Source: Lentisphaeria bacterium (GTDB lineage Bacteria > Verrucomicrobiota > Lentisphaeria > Victivallales > Victivallaceae). Taken from it: a DNA stretch of 59,170 nucleotides. A program made the position numbers and the translations under genes. Below the pieces are notes generated by a model. It ran no database searches. It was not told where the DNA came from and saw nothing but the letters and a program-made list of their open reading frames with translations. Location: contig JAFTIA010000103.1 in assembly GCA_017457105.1 (NCBI GenBank), positions 1 to 59,170 of the forward strand, written 5' to 3'. Shown here piece after piece: positions 41,717-50,833 of this stretch. Each line of letters starts with the position of its first letter. Position 1 is the stretch's first letter.

Positions 41717-42913
41717 ATGCAGCAGATCAATTGGAAACAGAATCTCTTTTTTATCTGGCTCTCCCAGTTTCTGGCACTGGCCGGGTTCGGAATGTGTATG
41801 CCGTTCATCCCGCTCTTCATGCGGGAAGTCCTGCAGGTGGAGGAATCCATGCGGGGCGTGTACGTTTCCGCCTTTTCCTTTGCAGGCATGACCAGTCTCT
41901 GCGTGGCAACCGCTTTCTGGGGAGTCGTTGCCGATAAATTCGGCCGCAAACTCATGCTGCTTCGGGCAAGTTATGGAGCGGCATTGCTGTATCCATTGCT
42001 GGCATTTGCACCCAATGTGTATGTATTGATCCTGACCCGTTTTCTGTGTTCCTTTTTCTCCGGCACGGTCAATCCGGCCCAGACACTGCTGGTCAGCACC
42101 ACGCCGCAGGAAAGACAGGGTTTTGTTCTGGGAGCCCTCTCCACAGCAACATGGAGCGGAAATATGCTCGGGTATTTTTTAGGGGGTATTCTTGTAAATT
42201 ATTTCGGGTACAGGACAGCGTTTCTCTCCAGCGGGGCATTATATCTGACCGGGGCTTTTCTGGTGCAGTTCTTTGTCCGGGACAACTTTGTCCGTCCTCA
42301 AAAATCAGAAAAGCAGAAGAAAACCCCGCTGAAAGAACTTCTGACACCTTATGTAGGGCTGATTCTGGTCATGTTTATGATTCTCGGCCTTTCCCGGCGG
42401 ATCGATCAACCTTTTATCGCCATGCTGGTGGAAGTGGTCAATGGTTGGGACAATGCCGCCTATTGGACCGGCATTGCCAGCATGTGCGCCGCCGCAGGCG
42501 GGGTCGCAGCTGGAATGCTTTTCGGCTGGGCAAGCGATCACTACCCTCTGCCCAAACTGCTGGTCACGGTCATTCTGCTGACCGCCGCGGCATCCTTTCT
42601 GCAGGCATATTCCGGCAATATCCTGTGTTTGATGGCGGCCCGTTTTCTGGCGTATTTTGCGGGCGGCGGGATGCAGCCCCTCCTGATCATGTGGCTGGGG
42701 AAAGTCACTGATCCCACCAAAAAGGGAACATTTTTCGGCTGGAGCGCCAGTGCCAATATTTTCGGAGGCATCCTGAGTACGCTTATCAGCGGCACGGTCA
42801 TCCTCTCCTGCGGGGTCCGCGGAGTCTTCGCGGCAGGCGGTATTTTGACACTGCTTATGCTGCCGCTGATCCTTATGGGGATACGCGGGGCACCCAAAAA
42901 CGTCAAACTCTGA
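41717..42913 (+). CDS. MFS transporter
   Basis: 398 aa with 12 predicted membrane helices. The loop 2-3 signature is present as WGVVADKFGRKLML, and the symmetric half carries FGWASDHYPLPKLL. The shape (two six-helix halves, basic central loop with QKSEKQKKTP) fits a drug or sugar-type MFS. The substrate is unknown. GGAG lies 8 nt upstream of the start. The gene is monocistronic and convergent with the glycosyltransferase gene, with only 2 nt between the stops. Confidence 0.85.
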   Translation: MQQINWKQNLFFIWLSQFLALAGFGMCMPFIPLFMREVLQVEESMRGVYVSAFSFAGMTSLCVATAFWGVVADKFGRKLMLLRASYGAALLYPLLAFAPNVYVLILTRFLCSFFSGTVNPAQTLLVSTTPQERQGFVLGALSTATWSGNMLGYFLGGILVNYFGYRTAFLSSGALYLTGAFLVQFFVRDNFVRPQKSEKQKKTPLKELLTPYVGLILVMFMILGLSRRIDQPFIAMLVEVVNGWDNAAYWTGIASMCAAAGGVAAGMLFGWASDHYPLPKLLVTVILLTAAASFLQAYSGNILCLMAARFLAYFAGGGMQPLLIMWLGKVTDPTKKGTFFGWSASANIFGGILSTLISGTVILSCGVRGVFAAGGILTLLMLPLILMGIRGAPKNVKL

Positions 42914-42915
42914 AC

Positions 42916-43848
42916 TTACCGGAAGAAGATATCCTGCACCACATTTTTCCAGCCCCGTCCGAAACGGCGGTAATTGCCGGAAACCCATTGTTTCCAAACA
43001 AGAGGCAACCGCCTCCATAAAGGAACATTCATAGCGGAGCGGGCCCCGGAATGTTCTGCCCGTGCAAGAAGTTTTTCATCCCCGAACCGGTTGTACGCTT
43101 CCCGATACAAAGCCGCACTCCAGGCAAATGTATTATCCTGTACCGATTTCTTTGCCTCCTGCCACGGAGAAAGCCGCCCCATGCCGGAGAGATTGCTCCG
43201 GTGCTGGCGGAACAGCGTCAACTCTTCATCGCAAACATTCCAGGAACCGCAATACGCCACAGCGATCCCGATCCAACTGTCATGACACGCCGCAAGTTCC
43301 GGCATGGGCAAAATCTTCTCCCGGCAGGACGCCCGGAACATCATATCATGACCGGCGGGCAGTACCCGGCGGCAGAAAAGTTCCTGCATCCTTTCAGGAG
43401 AAACGCCTTTCCGCAACTCCGCCAATTCACGGCCGGGGAAACCACGCATGGCCCAGTGATCCCGTCCCAGCGGCTTTAATTCTTCATCCGTCAGAGTACT
43501 GTTGCAGAAAACCCCGGCGGCATCCCCCAGCGCATGAACCATGTGCCGGATCTTATCCGGGAGCCAGACATCATCCTGATCGCAAAGAAAAATCAAATCC
43601 CCCTGCGCTTCGGCGATTCCGCGGGCAAAGTTGGCGGCCACCCCCAAAGGCGGATCATTGACCAGTATCCGGACACGGGGATATTGCGCCGCAAGTTCCC
43701 GGGAAAGAGAGTCCGGAGAATCGTCACAGAGCAAAATCTCGTCAGGGACCATGCTCTGATTCAGCAAACTCTCCAACTGCCGGGCAAGATACGGCTCCCC
43801 CCGGTAACAGGCAAGGACAACGGAAATGGTGTATTTTTCTTTCATCAT
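42916..43848 (-). CDS. Family 2 glycosyltransferase
   Basis: 310 aa. GT-A fold: ISVVLACYRGEPYLARQLESLL at the N terminus, ILLCDDSPD, and the catalytic LCDQDDVWLPDKI near residue 92. It resembles rhamnosyl or related transferases that build surface polysaccharides. The C-terminal basic amphipathic region (RRLPLVWKQW) may touch the membrane. Two in-frame ATGs start the gene (43848 and 43845). It is divergent from the Gfo/Idh gene at 43994. Confidence 0.88.
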   Translation of the reverse strand: MMKEKYTISVVLACYRGEPYLARQLESLLNQSMVPDEILLCDDSPDSLSRELAAQYPRVRILVNDPPLGVAANFARGIAEAQGDLIFLCDQDDVWLPDKIRHMVHALGDAAGVFCNSTLTDEELKPLGRDHWAMRGFPGRELAELRKGVSPERMQELFCRRVLPAGHDMMFRASCREKILPMPELAACHDSWIGIAVAYCGSWNVCDEELTLFRQHRSNLSGMGRLSPWQEAKKSVQDNTFAWSAALYREAYNRFGDEKLLARAEHSGARSAMNVPLWRRLPLVWKQWVSGNYRRFGRGWKNVVQDIFFR

Positions 43849-43874
43849 ACTTCTACAATATCACCGATCACGGA

Positions 43875-43908
43875 TTTGTGCAAATAAAACACACCTTTCC
43901 TGCACAAA
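43875..43908. promoter_or_regulatory. 8-bp inverted repeat between divergent genes
   Basis: TTTGTGCA (43875-43882) and TGCACAAA (43901-43908) are a perfect inverted repeat spaced by 18 nt, 16 nt upstream of the Gfo/Idh -35 box. It may be an operator. Confidence 0.4.
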
Positions 43909-43923
43909 AACCCTCAAATAAAC

Positions 43924-43951
43924 TTGACTATTTGAAAAAAAACGGTATCTT
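43924..43951 (+). promoter_or_regulatory. Promoter of the Gfo/Idh-amidohydrolase operon
   Basis: TTGACT (43924-43929), a 16-nt spacer and TATCTT (43946-43951), 42 nt upstream of the start. Confidence 0.6.
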
Positions 43952-43993
43952 TTCATGTATCAGTCATTCAAACATAAATCAGGAGAAAATAGG

Positions 43994-44983
43994 ATGAAAC
44001 ATCAGCTTGCTTTTGCCGGATTGCGCCATGTGCACATCTATTCCCTTTATGACCGGGCAATCAAAGATCCGGCATGTCAGATCACCGCAGTTTGCGAAGA
44101 AGATGCCGCCGCCCGCACTGCAGCAAGGGCGGATGTTACGGTGAATTATGACAGCATCAGCAAAATGCTGGCAGAAGCCCCCTGCACCGCCGTTGCCATC
44201 GGCGACTATTACGGCAAGCGCGGCGCCATTGCCATCGAAGCCCTCAAGCAGGGAAAACATGTGATTTCGGATAAACCCCTCTGCACCAGTCTTGAAGAAC
44301 TTGCAGAAATCGAATCTCTTGCCAAAGAAAAAGGCTTGAAAGTCGGCTGTATGCTGGACATCCGCACCACCCCCTCTATTGCCGCCGCCCGCAAAGCGAT
44401 TTTGAGCGGCATGATCGGGGATGTGGTCCACATCCAGTTCGGAGGCCAGCACCCGCTGATGCCCGGCAGCCGTCCCGGCTGGTATTTTGAACCCGGCAAA
44501 CACGGCGGCACCATCAACGATATCGGCATCCACGCCATTGATGCCATTCCCTGGATGACCGGTCACAAAATCAGCAAAATCGTTGCCGCCCGTTCCTGGC
44601 GGGCTCTTCCGGCAAGTACAGAGTGCTTCAAGGATGCCGGGGAATTCATGCTGGAACTGGACAACGGCGCAGGCGTGCTGGCAGATGTTTCCTACCAGAT
44701 GGCCAATACCCAGGGCTACACACTGCCCACCTACTGGAGATTCAACTTCTGGGGGACAAAAGGGATGTTGGAATTCAACTATCTGGATCCCCATGTCAAG
44801 GTGTATGCCGATGGCGAAAAGAGCCCCACCATTCTCGGGGAGATCGCCGATACCGGCGTGGATTATCTGGCAAGTTTCTTTGCTGACATGGAAGGCAACC
44901 CCACGGATCTGAATACAGACAGCGTCATTGCCGCCACCCGGCTTGCGCTGGAGATCCAGGCGGCAGGGGACGCCCGCGGATAA
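43994..44983 (+). CDS. Gfo/Idh/MocA family oxidoreductase
   Basis: 329 aa. The N-terminal nucleotide-binding fold is atypical, beginning FAGLRHVHIYSL rather than the usual GxGxxG. The EKP motif is DKP (HVISDKPLC), and IHAIDAIPWMTG marks the C-terminal active-site helix. Related proteins in Lentisphaerota and Planctomycetes act on unknown sugars. AGGAG lies 8 nt before the chosen start; the frame extends 13 codons earlier. It is followed 6 nt later by an amidohydrolase, so the pair probably act in one catabolic step series. Confidence 0.82.
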   Translation: MKHQLAFAGLRHVHIYSLYDRAIKDPACQITAVCEEDAAARTAARADVTVNYDSISKMLAEAPCTAVAIGDYYGKRGAIAIEALKQGKHVISDKPLCTSLEELAEIESLAKEKGLKVGCMLDIRTTPSIAAARKAILSGMIGDVVHIQFGGQHPLMPGSRPGWYFEPGKHGGTINDIGIHAIDAIPWMTGHKISKIVAARSWRALPASTECFKDAGEFMLELDNGAGVLADVSYQMANTQGYTLPTYWRFNFWGTKGMLEFNYLDPHVKVYADGEKSPTILGEIADTGVDYLASFFADMEGNPTDLNTDSVIAATRLALEIQAAGDARG

Positions 44984-44989
44984 GTCTTT

Positions 44990-45781
44990 ATGATCATTGA
45001 TTTCCACACGCACATGTACCCGGAGAAGATCCGGGAACGTGCCATGGCAGCCATCCCGCCGCCGTACCGGCCCGCCATTGACGGCAGCCGGGCAGGCTTG
45101 ATCCGCTCCATGGAGATAAACGGCATTGATTTATCCCTCAATCTCCCGCTGGTGAATACCCCCCGGAACGCCCGGGGCGTCAATGCCTGGGCACAAATGG
45201 AAAATCACGGCCCCATCCGGATGCTGGGGAGCCTCCACCCGGAGGATCCTGCATGGAAAGAAAATTTGCAGTGGGTCTGCGATCAGGGGATGCCCGGTCT
45301 GAAACTCCATCCGGAATACCAGCTTTTCACCTTTGATGATGAGCGATTCTTCCCCATCTGGGAAGCCTGTGAAGAAAAGGGGCTGTTTATCCTGACCCAT
45401 GCGGGATTTGACATTTGTTTCCAGCCGCCTTTCAAAACCGATCCGGAAAAACTGGCGGCATTCCACAAGCGTTTCCCCGGGCTGACGCTGGTCCTCGCTC
45501 ATCTGGGCGGGATGAAAATGTGGGACGATGTGGAAAAATACCTTGCCGGTCTGCCGGTCTATCTGGATACAGCCATGATCGATGAAAACTGGATCACACC
45601 GGAACAGATGACCCGTATCATCCGCAAACACGGTGCGGACCGCATTCTTTTCGGCAGTGACAGTCCGTGGATGGATCAGGGAAGCAGTCTTCGCTTTCTG
45701 CGCAGTCTTGACCTTACAGAAAAAGAAAAGGCGGCTATTCTGGGAGAAAATGCCGCCGGATTATTGAAAATCGACTGTTAA
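44990..45781 (+). CDS. Amidohydrolase family protein (TIM-barrel metal hydrolase)
   Basis: 263 aa. The HxH metal motif is at the N terminus (IDFHTHMYP), with GLKLHPEYQ, ILTHAGFD, VLAHLGG and the catalytic Asp in LFGSDSPW. This is the ACMSD/TatD-like amidohydrolase_2 pattern, so hydrolase or decarboxylase activity on a carboxylated substrate is possible. The stop codon shares the palindrome TTAA with the stop of the convergent sodium symporter gene. Confidence 0.85.
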   Translation: MIIDFHTHMYPEKIRERAMAAIPPPYRPAIDGSRAGLIRSMEINGIDLSLNLPLVNTPRNARGVNAWAQMENHGPIRMLGSLHPEDPAWKENLQWVCDQGMPGLKLHPEYQLFTFDDERFFPIWEACEEKGLFILTHAGFDICFQPPFKTDPEKLAAFHKRFPGLTLVLAHLGGMKMWDDVEKYLAGLPVYLDTAMIDENWITPEQMTRIIRKHGADRILFGSDSPWMDQGSSLRFLRSLDLTEKEKAAILGENAAGLLKIDC

Positions 45782-47136
45782 AACCAGCGCATCACAAAGT
45801 TGATCGTAAACAAAATCAGGATCAGGAGAGGCAGCACAAAGAGGATCACTTTGTGCGCCTTTGCCGGAAATTTCAACCCGGCTCCGGCGTTGGCTTCCTG
45901 TATAAACCCTTCCCAGCCCCATCCGTAACGGGTACAGCAGAAAAGCAGCAGCACCAATCCGCCCAGCGGAAGAAGATTGTCACTTACCAGATAATCTTCA
46001 AAATCCAGAATGGTGCTCCCCTTCCCCAAAGGTTGGATGTGTTTCCAGAGATTGAACCCCAAAGCACAGGGAAGTGAAAGAATCATCAATCCAACGCATA
46101 CCGCAGCAGAGGCTTTGATGCGATTCCAACGGAAATTATCCATCAGAAGGGCCACCAGATTTTCGATCACACCGATCACCGTCGTTACAGCGGCAAAACA
46201 GAGGAACAAAAAGAAGATCGCGCCCCACCAGCGGCCGCCTGCAATCTGGCAGAAAACATTGGGGAGCGAGAGGAAAATCAACCCCGGCCCGCCCTGTACG
46301 GCAACCCCGTGGGAGGCACACACAGGAAAAATCACCAGTCCCGCCAGAATGGAAACGGTGGTATCCAGCACGATCACCAGAAGAGCTTCCTTGGCAAGAG
46401 AGTGCTCCTTCCCGATGTAACTGCCGAAAATGGCAATACTGCCGATCCCCACACTCAAGGTAAAAAATGCCTGCGCCATAGCCGCAGGAACCGCCTGAAG
46501 CGTAAGAGCCCCCCAGTTCGGCAGAAGATAGAATTTCAACCCCTCCCCGGCTCCCGGCAGGGTAACTGCATAAACACACAACAGGATCAGCAGCAGGAAA
46601 AGCCCGCTCATCAGCACCTTGCTGACCCGTTCCACCCCGGCACGCAGCCCGACGGCACAGACAACACATCCCAGCAGAACCACCCCCAGCATATAACCGG
46701 AACACTCCACTGCGGAGCCTGTCAAACTGCCGAATTCAGAAGCCACCTGTTCCGGCTTGACTCCGGCAAATGTACCGTTGACAAATTTGGCAGTATAAGC
46801 AAAAAGCCACCCGGTCACCGTGGTGTAATACATCATCAGGATGGCACAGCCGCAGCTCAACACAGCGGCAATGGTCTGCCAAATTTTTTTCCCTTTTGCC
46901 GCCATGGCCATGCTGCCGTAAAGACTGGATCGGGAGGCTCGCCCCACTGCCATTTCCATCACCATCAGGGGATACCCGAAAATGATCAGGAAAAAGAGAT
47001 ACAGCAACACAAAAGCCGCACCGCCGTGCTGCCCCACGATAAACGGGAATCGCCAGACATTCCCCAACCCGATGGCACAGCCCGCACTCAAGAGAATAAA
47101 TCCCAGCCGGGATTTCAAAAACTCCCGTTCCGCCAT
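45778..47136 (-). CDS. Sodium-dependent transporter, NSS (SNF) family
   Basis: 452 aa with 12 predicted helices. The family signature is complete in helix 1 (AGCAIGLGNVWRFPF) and continues with GGAAFVLLYLFFL and GYPLMVMEMAVGRASR. Bacterial relatives (LeuT, MhsT type) take up amino acids with sodium. The substrate is not visible. It lies 19 nt downstream of ychF. Confidence 0.92.
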   Translation of the reverse strand: MAEREFLKSRLGFILLSAGCAIGLGNVWRFPFIVGQHGGAAFVLLYLFFLIIFGYPLMVMEMAVGRASRSSLYGSMAMAAKGKKIWQTIAAVLSCGCAILMMYYTTVTGWLFAYTAKFVNGTFAGVKPEQVASEFGSLTGSAVECSGYMLGVVLLGCVVCAVGLRAGVERVSKVLMSGLFLLLILLCVYAVTLPGAGEGLKFYLLPNWGALTLQAVPAAMAQAFFTLSVGIGSIAIFGSYIGKEHSLAKEALLVIVLDTTVSILAGLVIFPVCASHGVAVQGGPGLIFLSLPNVFCQIAGGRWWGAIFFLFLCFAAVTTVIGVIENLVALLMDNFRWNRIKASAAVCVGLMILSLPCALGFNLWKHIQPLGKGSTILDFEDYLVSDNLLPLGGLVLLLFCCTRYGWGWEGFIQEANAGAGLKFPAKAHKVILFVLPLLILILFTINFVMRWF

Positions 47137-47155
47137 AATCGCCTCCCGTTCCGTA

Positions 47156-48256
47156 TCAGACCGAGAACCGGACGTGGATCACATCCCCGTCCTGAACCGG
47201 GTATTCCTTGCCTTCGATCCGCAGCTTTCCGGCTTCCTTGGCATTGTTCCAGCCGCCATAAGTCACCATATCGTCATAAGACACAGTTTCCATACGGATA
47301 AAGCCCCGGCAGAGGTCGGTATGGATCTTGCCCGCCGCCTCCGGAGCCAGCGCACCGCGCCGCACCGTCCATGCGCGGGATTCCATGGGGCCCGCCGTAA
47401 AAAATGTAATGTAATCCAGCAGACGGTATCCGGTATGGATCACCTTGGTCAACCCGGTTTCTTTGATTCCCAGATCTTCCATGAAAACCGCCGCCTCCTC
47501 CGGATCCAGTTCGCTCAATTCCGCTTCCAGTTTGGCGGAAACAGGAACCACTTCCATCCCGTGTTCCGCGCCGTATTCCACCAGCCGCTTGCCGCCTTCG
47601 GAATCCGCAAAATTGATAAAGGTGTTTTCATCCGTATTGGCACAGATAAAAGCGGGCATCACGCTCAAAAGCTGCAGAGAATTCATCATTTCCATGGTTT
47701 TGGGGTCACTCTTGTCATATTCCGGACGGCGGCCCTCGGAAAGCTGTTTGAGCAAATCCAGGATCAGATTGTACTCAAATTTGGCATCGGCATCCGCCGT
47801 ACGAGCCTGTTTGTGCGCCCGGTCCCTGCGGCGTTCCAGAATTTCAATATCTGCAAGCATGAGTTCCGTCATAATAACATCCAGATCCCCCACTGCATCC
47901 TGGGAGCCTTCCACCCGCACCACATCCGGGTCCCCGAACATGCGGACCACATGCGCCACAGCATCCACCCCGCGGATATGCCCGAGAAACTGGTTCCCAA
48001 GCCCCTGCCCCTGACTGGCACCTTTCACCAGACCGGCAATGTCAATAAATTTCAATACAGACGGGACGATCCGCCCGGAGTGTTCCAGATCCGACAGGAC
48101 TTGCAGCCGCGCATCCGGAACCGGAACCATACCGGTATTCGGCTCAATGGTGCAGAAGGGGAAGTTCGCCGCTTCCGCACCGCCCTTGCACAACGCATTG
48201 AACAACGTCGATTTCCCCACATTCGGCAAACCGACGAATCCACAGGAAAAACTCAT
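47156..48256 (-). CDS. ychF: Redox-regulated ATPase YchF (Obg-family)
   Basis: 366 aa, standard length. P-loop GLPNVGKSTLFNAL at residues 8-21, NFPFCTIEPN, the family hallmark ATP-preferring NTDE region (CANTDENTF), and a C-terminal TGS domain (HTDLCRGFIRMETV, VQDGDVIHVRF). It binds ribosomes and affects translation and stress tolerance. GGAG is upstream of the start. It lies 17 nt after the kinase gene, at the end of the membrane/kinase operon. Confidence 0.96.
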   Translation of the reverse strand: MSFSCGFVGLPNVGKSTLFNALCKGGAEAANFPFCTIEPNTGMVPVPDARLQVLSDLEHSGRIVPSVLKFIDIAGLVKGASQGQGLGNQFLGHIRGVDAVAHVVRMFGDPDVVRVEGSQDAVGDLDVIMTELMLADIEILERRRDRAHKQARTADADAKFEYNLILDLLKQLSEGRRPEYDKSDPKTMEMMNSLQLLSVMPAFICANTDENTFINFADSEGGKRLVEYGAEHGMEVVPVSAKLEAELSELDPEEAAVFMEDLGIKETGLTKVIHTGYRLLDYITFFTAGPMESRAWTVRRGALAPEAAGKIHTDLCRGFIRMETVSYDDMVTYGGWNNAKEAGKLRIEGKEYPVQDGDVIHVRFSV

Positions 48257-48273
48257 TCTCTACTCTCCATTCT

Positions 48274-50823
48274 TCACAAATTTGTTTCATCCGCTTTTTG
48301 CGGGATTTCTATAACACACCGGAAACCTGCATCCCGTACCCCGTTATTGGTACTGCCGAGATGAAAGGTGGTGGACTGCAAATGCCCCAGTTGGTAGGAG
48401 CCGCCCATCAGCCGGTAAATACTTCCGGAATCCTCCGGGTTCCGCACCATTTCCCGGAGATTGCCCGCCATATCCCATGCACCATATACAGAGCGGTCTT
48501 TCGGGAAACTCCCCCCGGGAACAGCAAAAGAGTGATATCTGCAAAACGGATGATCTGCTGTAAATGCCGCATCAATGCTTTCCATATTTCCCCAGACAAA
48601 ACGCCGCCCATCCGCACCGCACGCCGCCTTTTCCCACTCAAGCTGTGTAGGCAGCCGGTGCAGCATCCCCGTTTTTTCCGACCGATACCGGCAATAGGCT
48701 TCTGCCGCAGGGCCGGAAATACCGAAAATCGGCATATTTGTATGAAAATCAGGATGCAAAACACCGTTTTCATCCCAGGGAAATTTTCCAAGTTCCCCGG
48801 CTTCCCGATACACTGCCCGATACAAATTTTTCAAATCCGGACACTTCAACTGTTTCCAGAATTCCAGATAATCACCAATGGTAACTTCATATTTCTGAAT
48901 GAAAAAGTCGGGCAAATGCCGCAACCGGGTATCCTGCCCGCTGGCACGGCTTACATGAAATGCCCCCCCCTTTACCAGAATAAATCCTTCCGGACTCTCC
49001 GGAAGAGAACGCAAATCCCACTCCACTCTCTGCCCCGGGTCAATTTTCACAGGCAGAAAGACCTCCCGCCCACCGGCATATACGATCTGAATCAGGTAAC
49101 TTCCGCTGGGCAGCTGCCCAAAATCATTCGCCTGAACAGTTGTCCACTCCCCGGGACTGTTACGGTCCGGATTTTCACTGCGGATCATTACAGATGCCTT
49201 CTCCGGAACCTGCAAATGGATACTGCTCAAATTCCGGGCAATCTGACGGATCGCAAGCACCACATTGGGCGAAATTTCAAAAAGATCCAACGCATAGTTC
49301 CGCCAACGGGTTTGAAATTGCCGGATCATAGGCTGCAAAACAGCGGTATTCCCGGTAAGATGGCACAATTCGATCTGCTGGCGGATCAAATGGCTCAGCA
49401 ACGTCAGCATTTCCTGCTTGTGCATTCTGGAAAATCCCTTGCGGAACTCGATCATCGAAATCCCTTCCAATGCAGCATTGGTATAGTTGGAAAATTCGAT
49501 CTCCTGACGCAGAAACTCCTGCTCGGATACATTTGACTGGCCCCTCTGTAAATTCCGGTATGTACGGCTTGCAAGTTTATAATAGGCGTCGGCCTGCATA
49601 CGGGAATAACGCACCCGGTTCAAAATCATTTCAACACGGGAATTCTCCTCCACGGCCTGCAAACCGACCACACCGCCCCCGGCAATACAGGCCGCCAGCA
49701 AAGCCAGCGGGATCAACGGTCGGCGCACCGCCAGTTTTTTCATTTTGTAAAACCAGTTGGTCCGATACGCATTGACCGGGAATTTTTCCATATAATGCCG
49801 GACATCCTCCAGCAACTCTTCCACCGAACAATACCGGTCTTCCCGATCAAAGGCAAGAGCCTTCATGGTAATGGCTTCCAACTCCCGCGGGATCGCCCGC
49901 AAGGGGGCCCGGCGGCGGGGCCGGATAATGCGCCCCCGGGCAGCATCAAACAAAACATCATCCGTGGGGCGTTCCGGATAAATCGGCGCACTTTCCAGTG
50001 TCAGAAGACAGTACAATATTGTGCCCAGTCCGTAAATATCCGATTTCTCATCAATCAAATCCTGCATACCGGACGCCTGTTCCGGCGACATGAAAGCGGG
50101 AGTCCCGCTGACCCGAACCGCTCCGGCAGGCAAATCCCGGACAGATTCTTCCGGCCGCTGCAAATCGCCCCGATGCTCCAGGTCGATCCGCTGTCCCGCA
50201 CGGGCAAAATCATTTTCATTCCGGTAAAGCGCAAGCCCCCAATCCATGATCATGACTTCCCCGAAGTTCCCGACCATAATGTTGGCTGGCTTCAGGTCGC
50301 AATGCACCACCCCTTTACTGTGGGCAAAAGCGATCCCCTGACAAACGGCAATAAAAATTTCCAGCCGCCGGTTTAAGGGAATAAAACGGTCCGCAAATGT
50401 TTTTTTCTCCCGCAACGCCCGGATAATGGTCCGAAGATCCCGTCCGGCAATCTCCTTCATGGTGAAATAGACCCCGGCATCCGAACTGTATCCGATCCGG
50501 TGAACCGGAACGATATTCGGATGCTCGATCTGCGCAGTAATACGGGCCTCCCGTATAAATGTTTCCACCTGATTTCTGCAGGAACGGTATTGAGAACGCA
50601 GGACTTTTACCGCCATATACCGGCGCAATCCGGGTTCCGTTGCCGAGAAAACTTCGCCGACGCCCCCCAGACCGATCGTCCGCATCCGTCCGAAATTTTT
50701 CCAGTCATCCCCCTGCGGGCCAAGCAAATCCAGAATTTCCTGTTCGGTAAGCTGAGCCCTGTCTGCATCCTCATGCATCAGCCGGGTAACGGCAGTTGTT
50801 GTATCCCCTGTCTGTGTCGTCAT
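48274..50823 (-). CDS. Transmembrane Ser/Thr protein kinase with C-terminal SUMF1-like domain
   Basis: 849 aa. The kinase domain spans about 45-340: glycine loop GLGGVG, Lys K73 (MAVKVL), catalytic H174-C-D176-LKPAN, DWG at 194-196 in place of DFG (common in PVC kinases), and SPEQ near 246. A membrane helix lies at about 369-391, then a helical region to about 560. A beta domain (SPGEWTTVQANDFGQL) leads to a SUMF1/formylglycine-generating-like domain (about 610-840) with EVTIGDYLEFW, PVF-like folds, LPTQLEWEKAA and GAWDMAGNLREM. The paired active-site cysteines of true FGE are absent, so this domain is likely for binding. The start at 50823 has AGGTG upstream; a GTG two codons earlier is possible. 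It is cotranscribed with the two upstream membrane genes. Confidence 0.88.
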   Translation of the reverse strand: MTTQTGDTTTAVTRLMHEDADRAQLTEQEILDLLGPQGDDWKNFGRMRTIGLGGVGEVFSATEPGLRRYMAVKVLRSQYRSCRNQVETFIREARITAQIEHPNIVPVHRIGYSSDAGVYFTMKEIAGRDLRTIIRALREKKTFADRFIPLNRRLEIFIAVCQGIAFAHSKGVVHCDLKPANIMVGNFGEVMIMDWGLALYRNENDFARAGQRIDLEHRGDLQRPEESVRDLPAGAVRVSGTPAFMSPEQASGMQDLIDEKSDIYGLGTILYCLLTLESAPIYPERPTDDVLFDAARGRIIRPRRRAPLRAIPRELEAITMKALAFDREDRYCSVEELLEDVRHYMEKFPVNAYRTNWFYKMKKLAVRRPLIPLALLAACIAGGGVVGLQAVEENSRVEMILNRVRYSRMQADAYYKLASRTYRNLQRGQSNVSEQEFLRQEIEFSNYTNAALEGISMIEFRKGFSRMHKQEMLTLLSHLIRQQIELCHLTGNTAVLQPMIRQFQTRWRNYALDLFEISPNVVLAIRQIARNLSSIHLQVPEKASVMIRSENPDRNSPGEWTTVQANDFGQLPSGSYLIQIVYAGGREVFLPVKIDPGQRVEWDLRSLPESPEGFILVKGGAFHVSRASGQDTRLRHLPDFFIQKYEVTIGDYLEFWKQLKCPDLKNLYRAVYREAGELGKFPWDENGVLHPDFHTNMPIFGISGPAAEAYCRYRSEKTGMLHRLPTQLEWEKAACGADGRRFVWGNMESIDAAFTADHPFCRYHSFAVPGGSFPKDRSVYGAWDMAGNLREMVRNPEDSGSIYRLMGGSYQLGHLQSTTFHLGSTNNGVRDAGFRCVIEIPQKADETNL

Positions 50824-50833
50824 GAGCACCTGT

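Noticed and set aside
45778-45781. Shared TTAA at the stops of the amidohydrolase and NSS genes as a regulatory site
   Set aside because: Convergent stops overlapping in a 4-bp palindrome are common in compact genomes; no hairpin or other signal supports a role.
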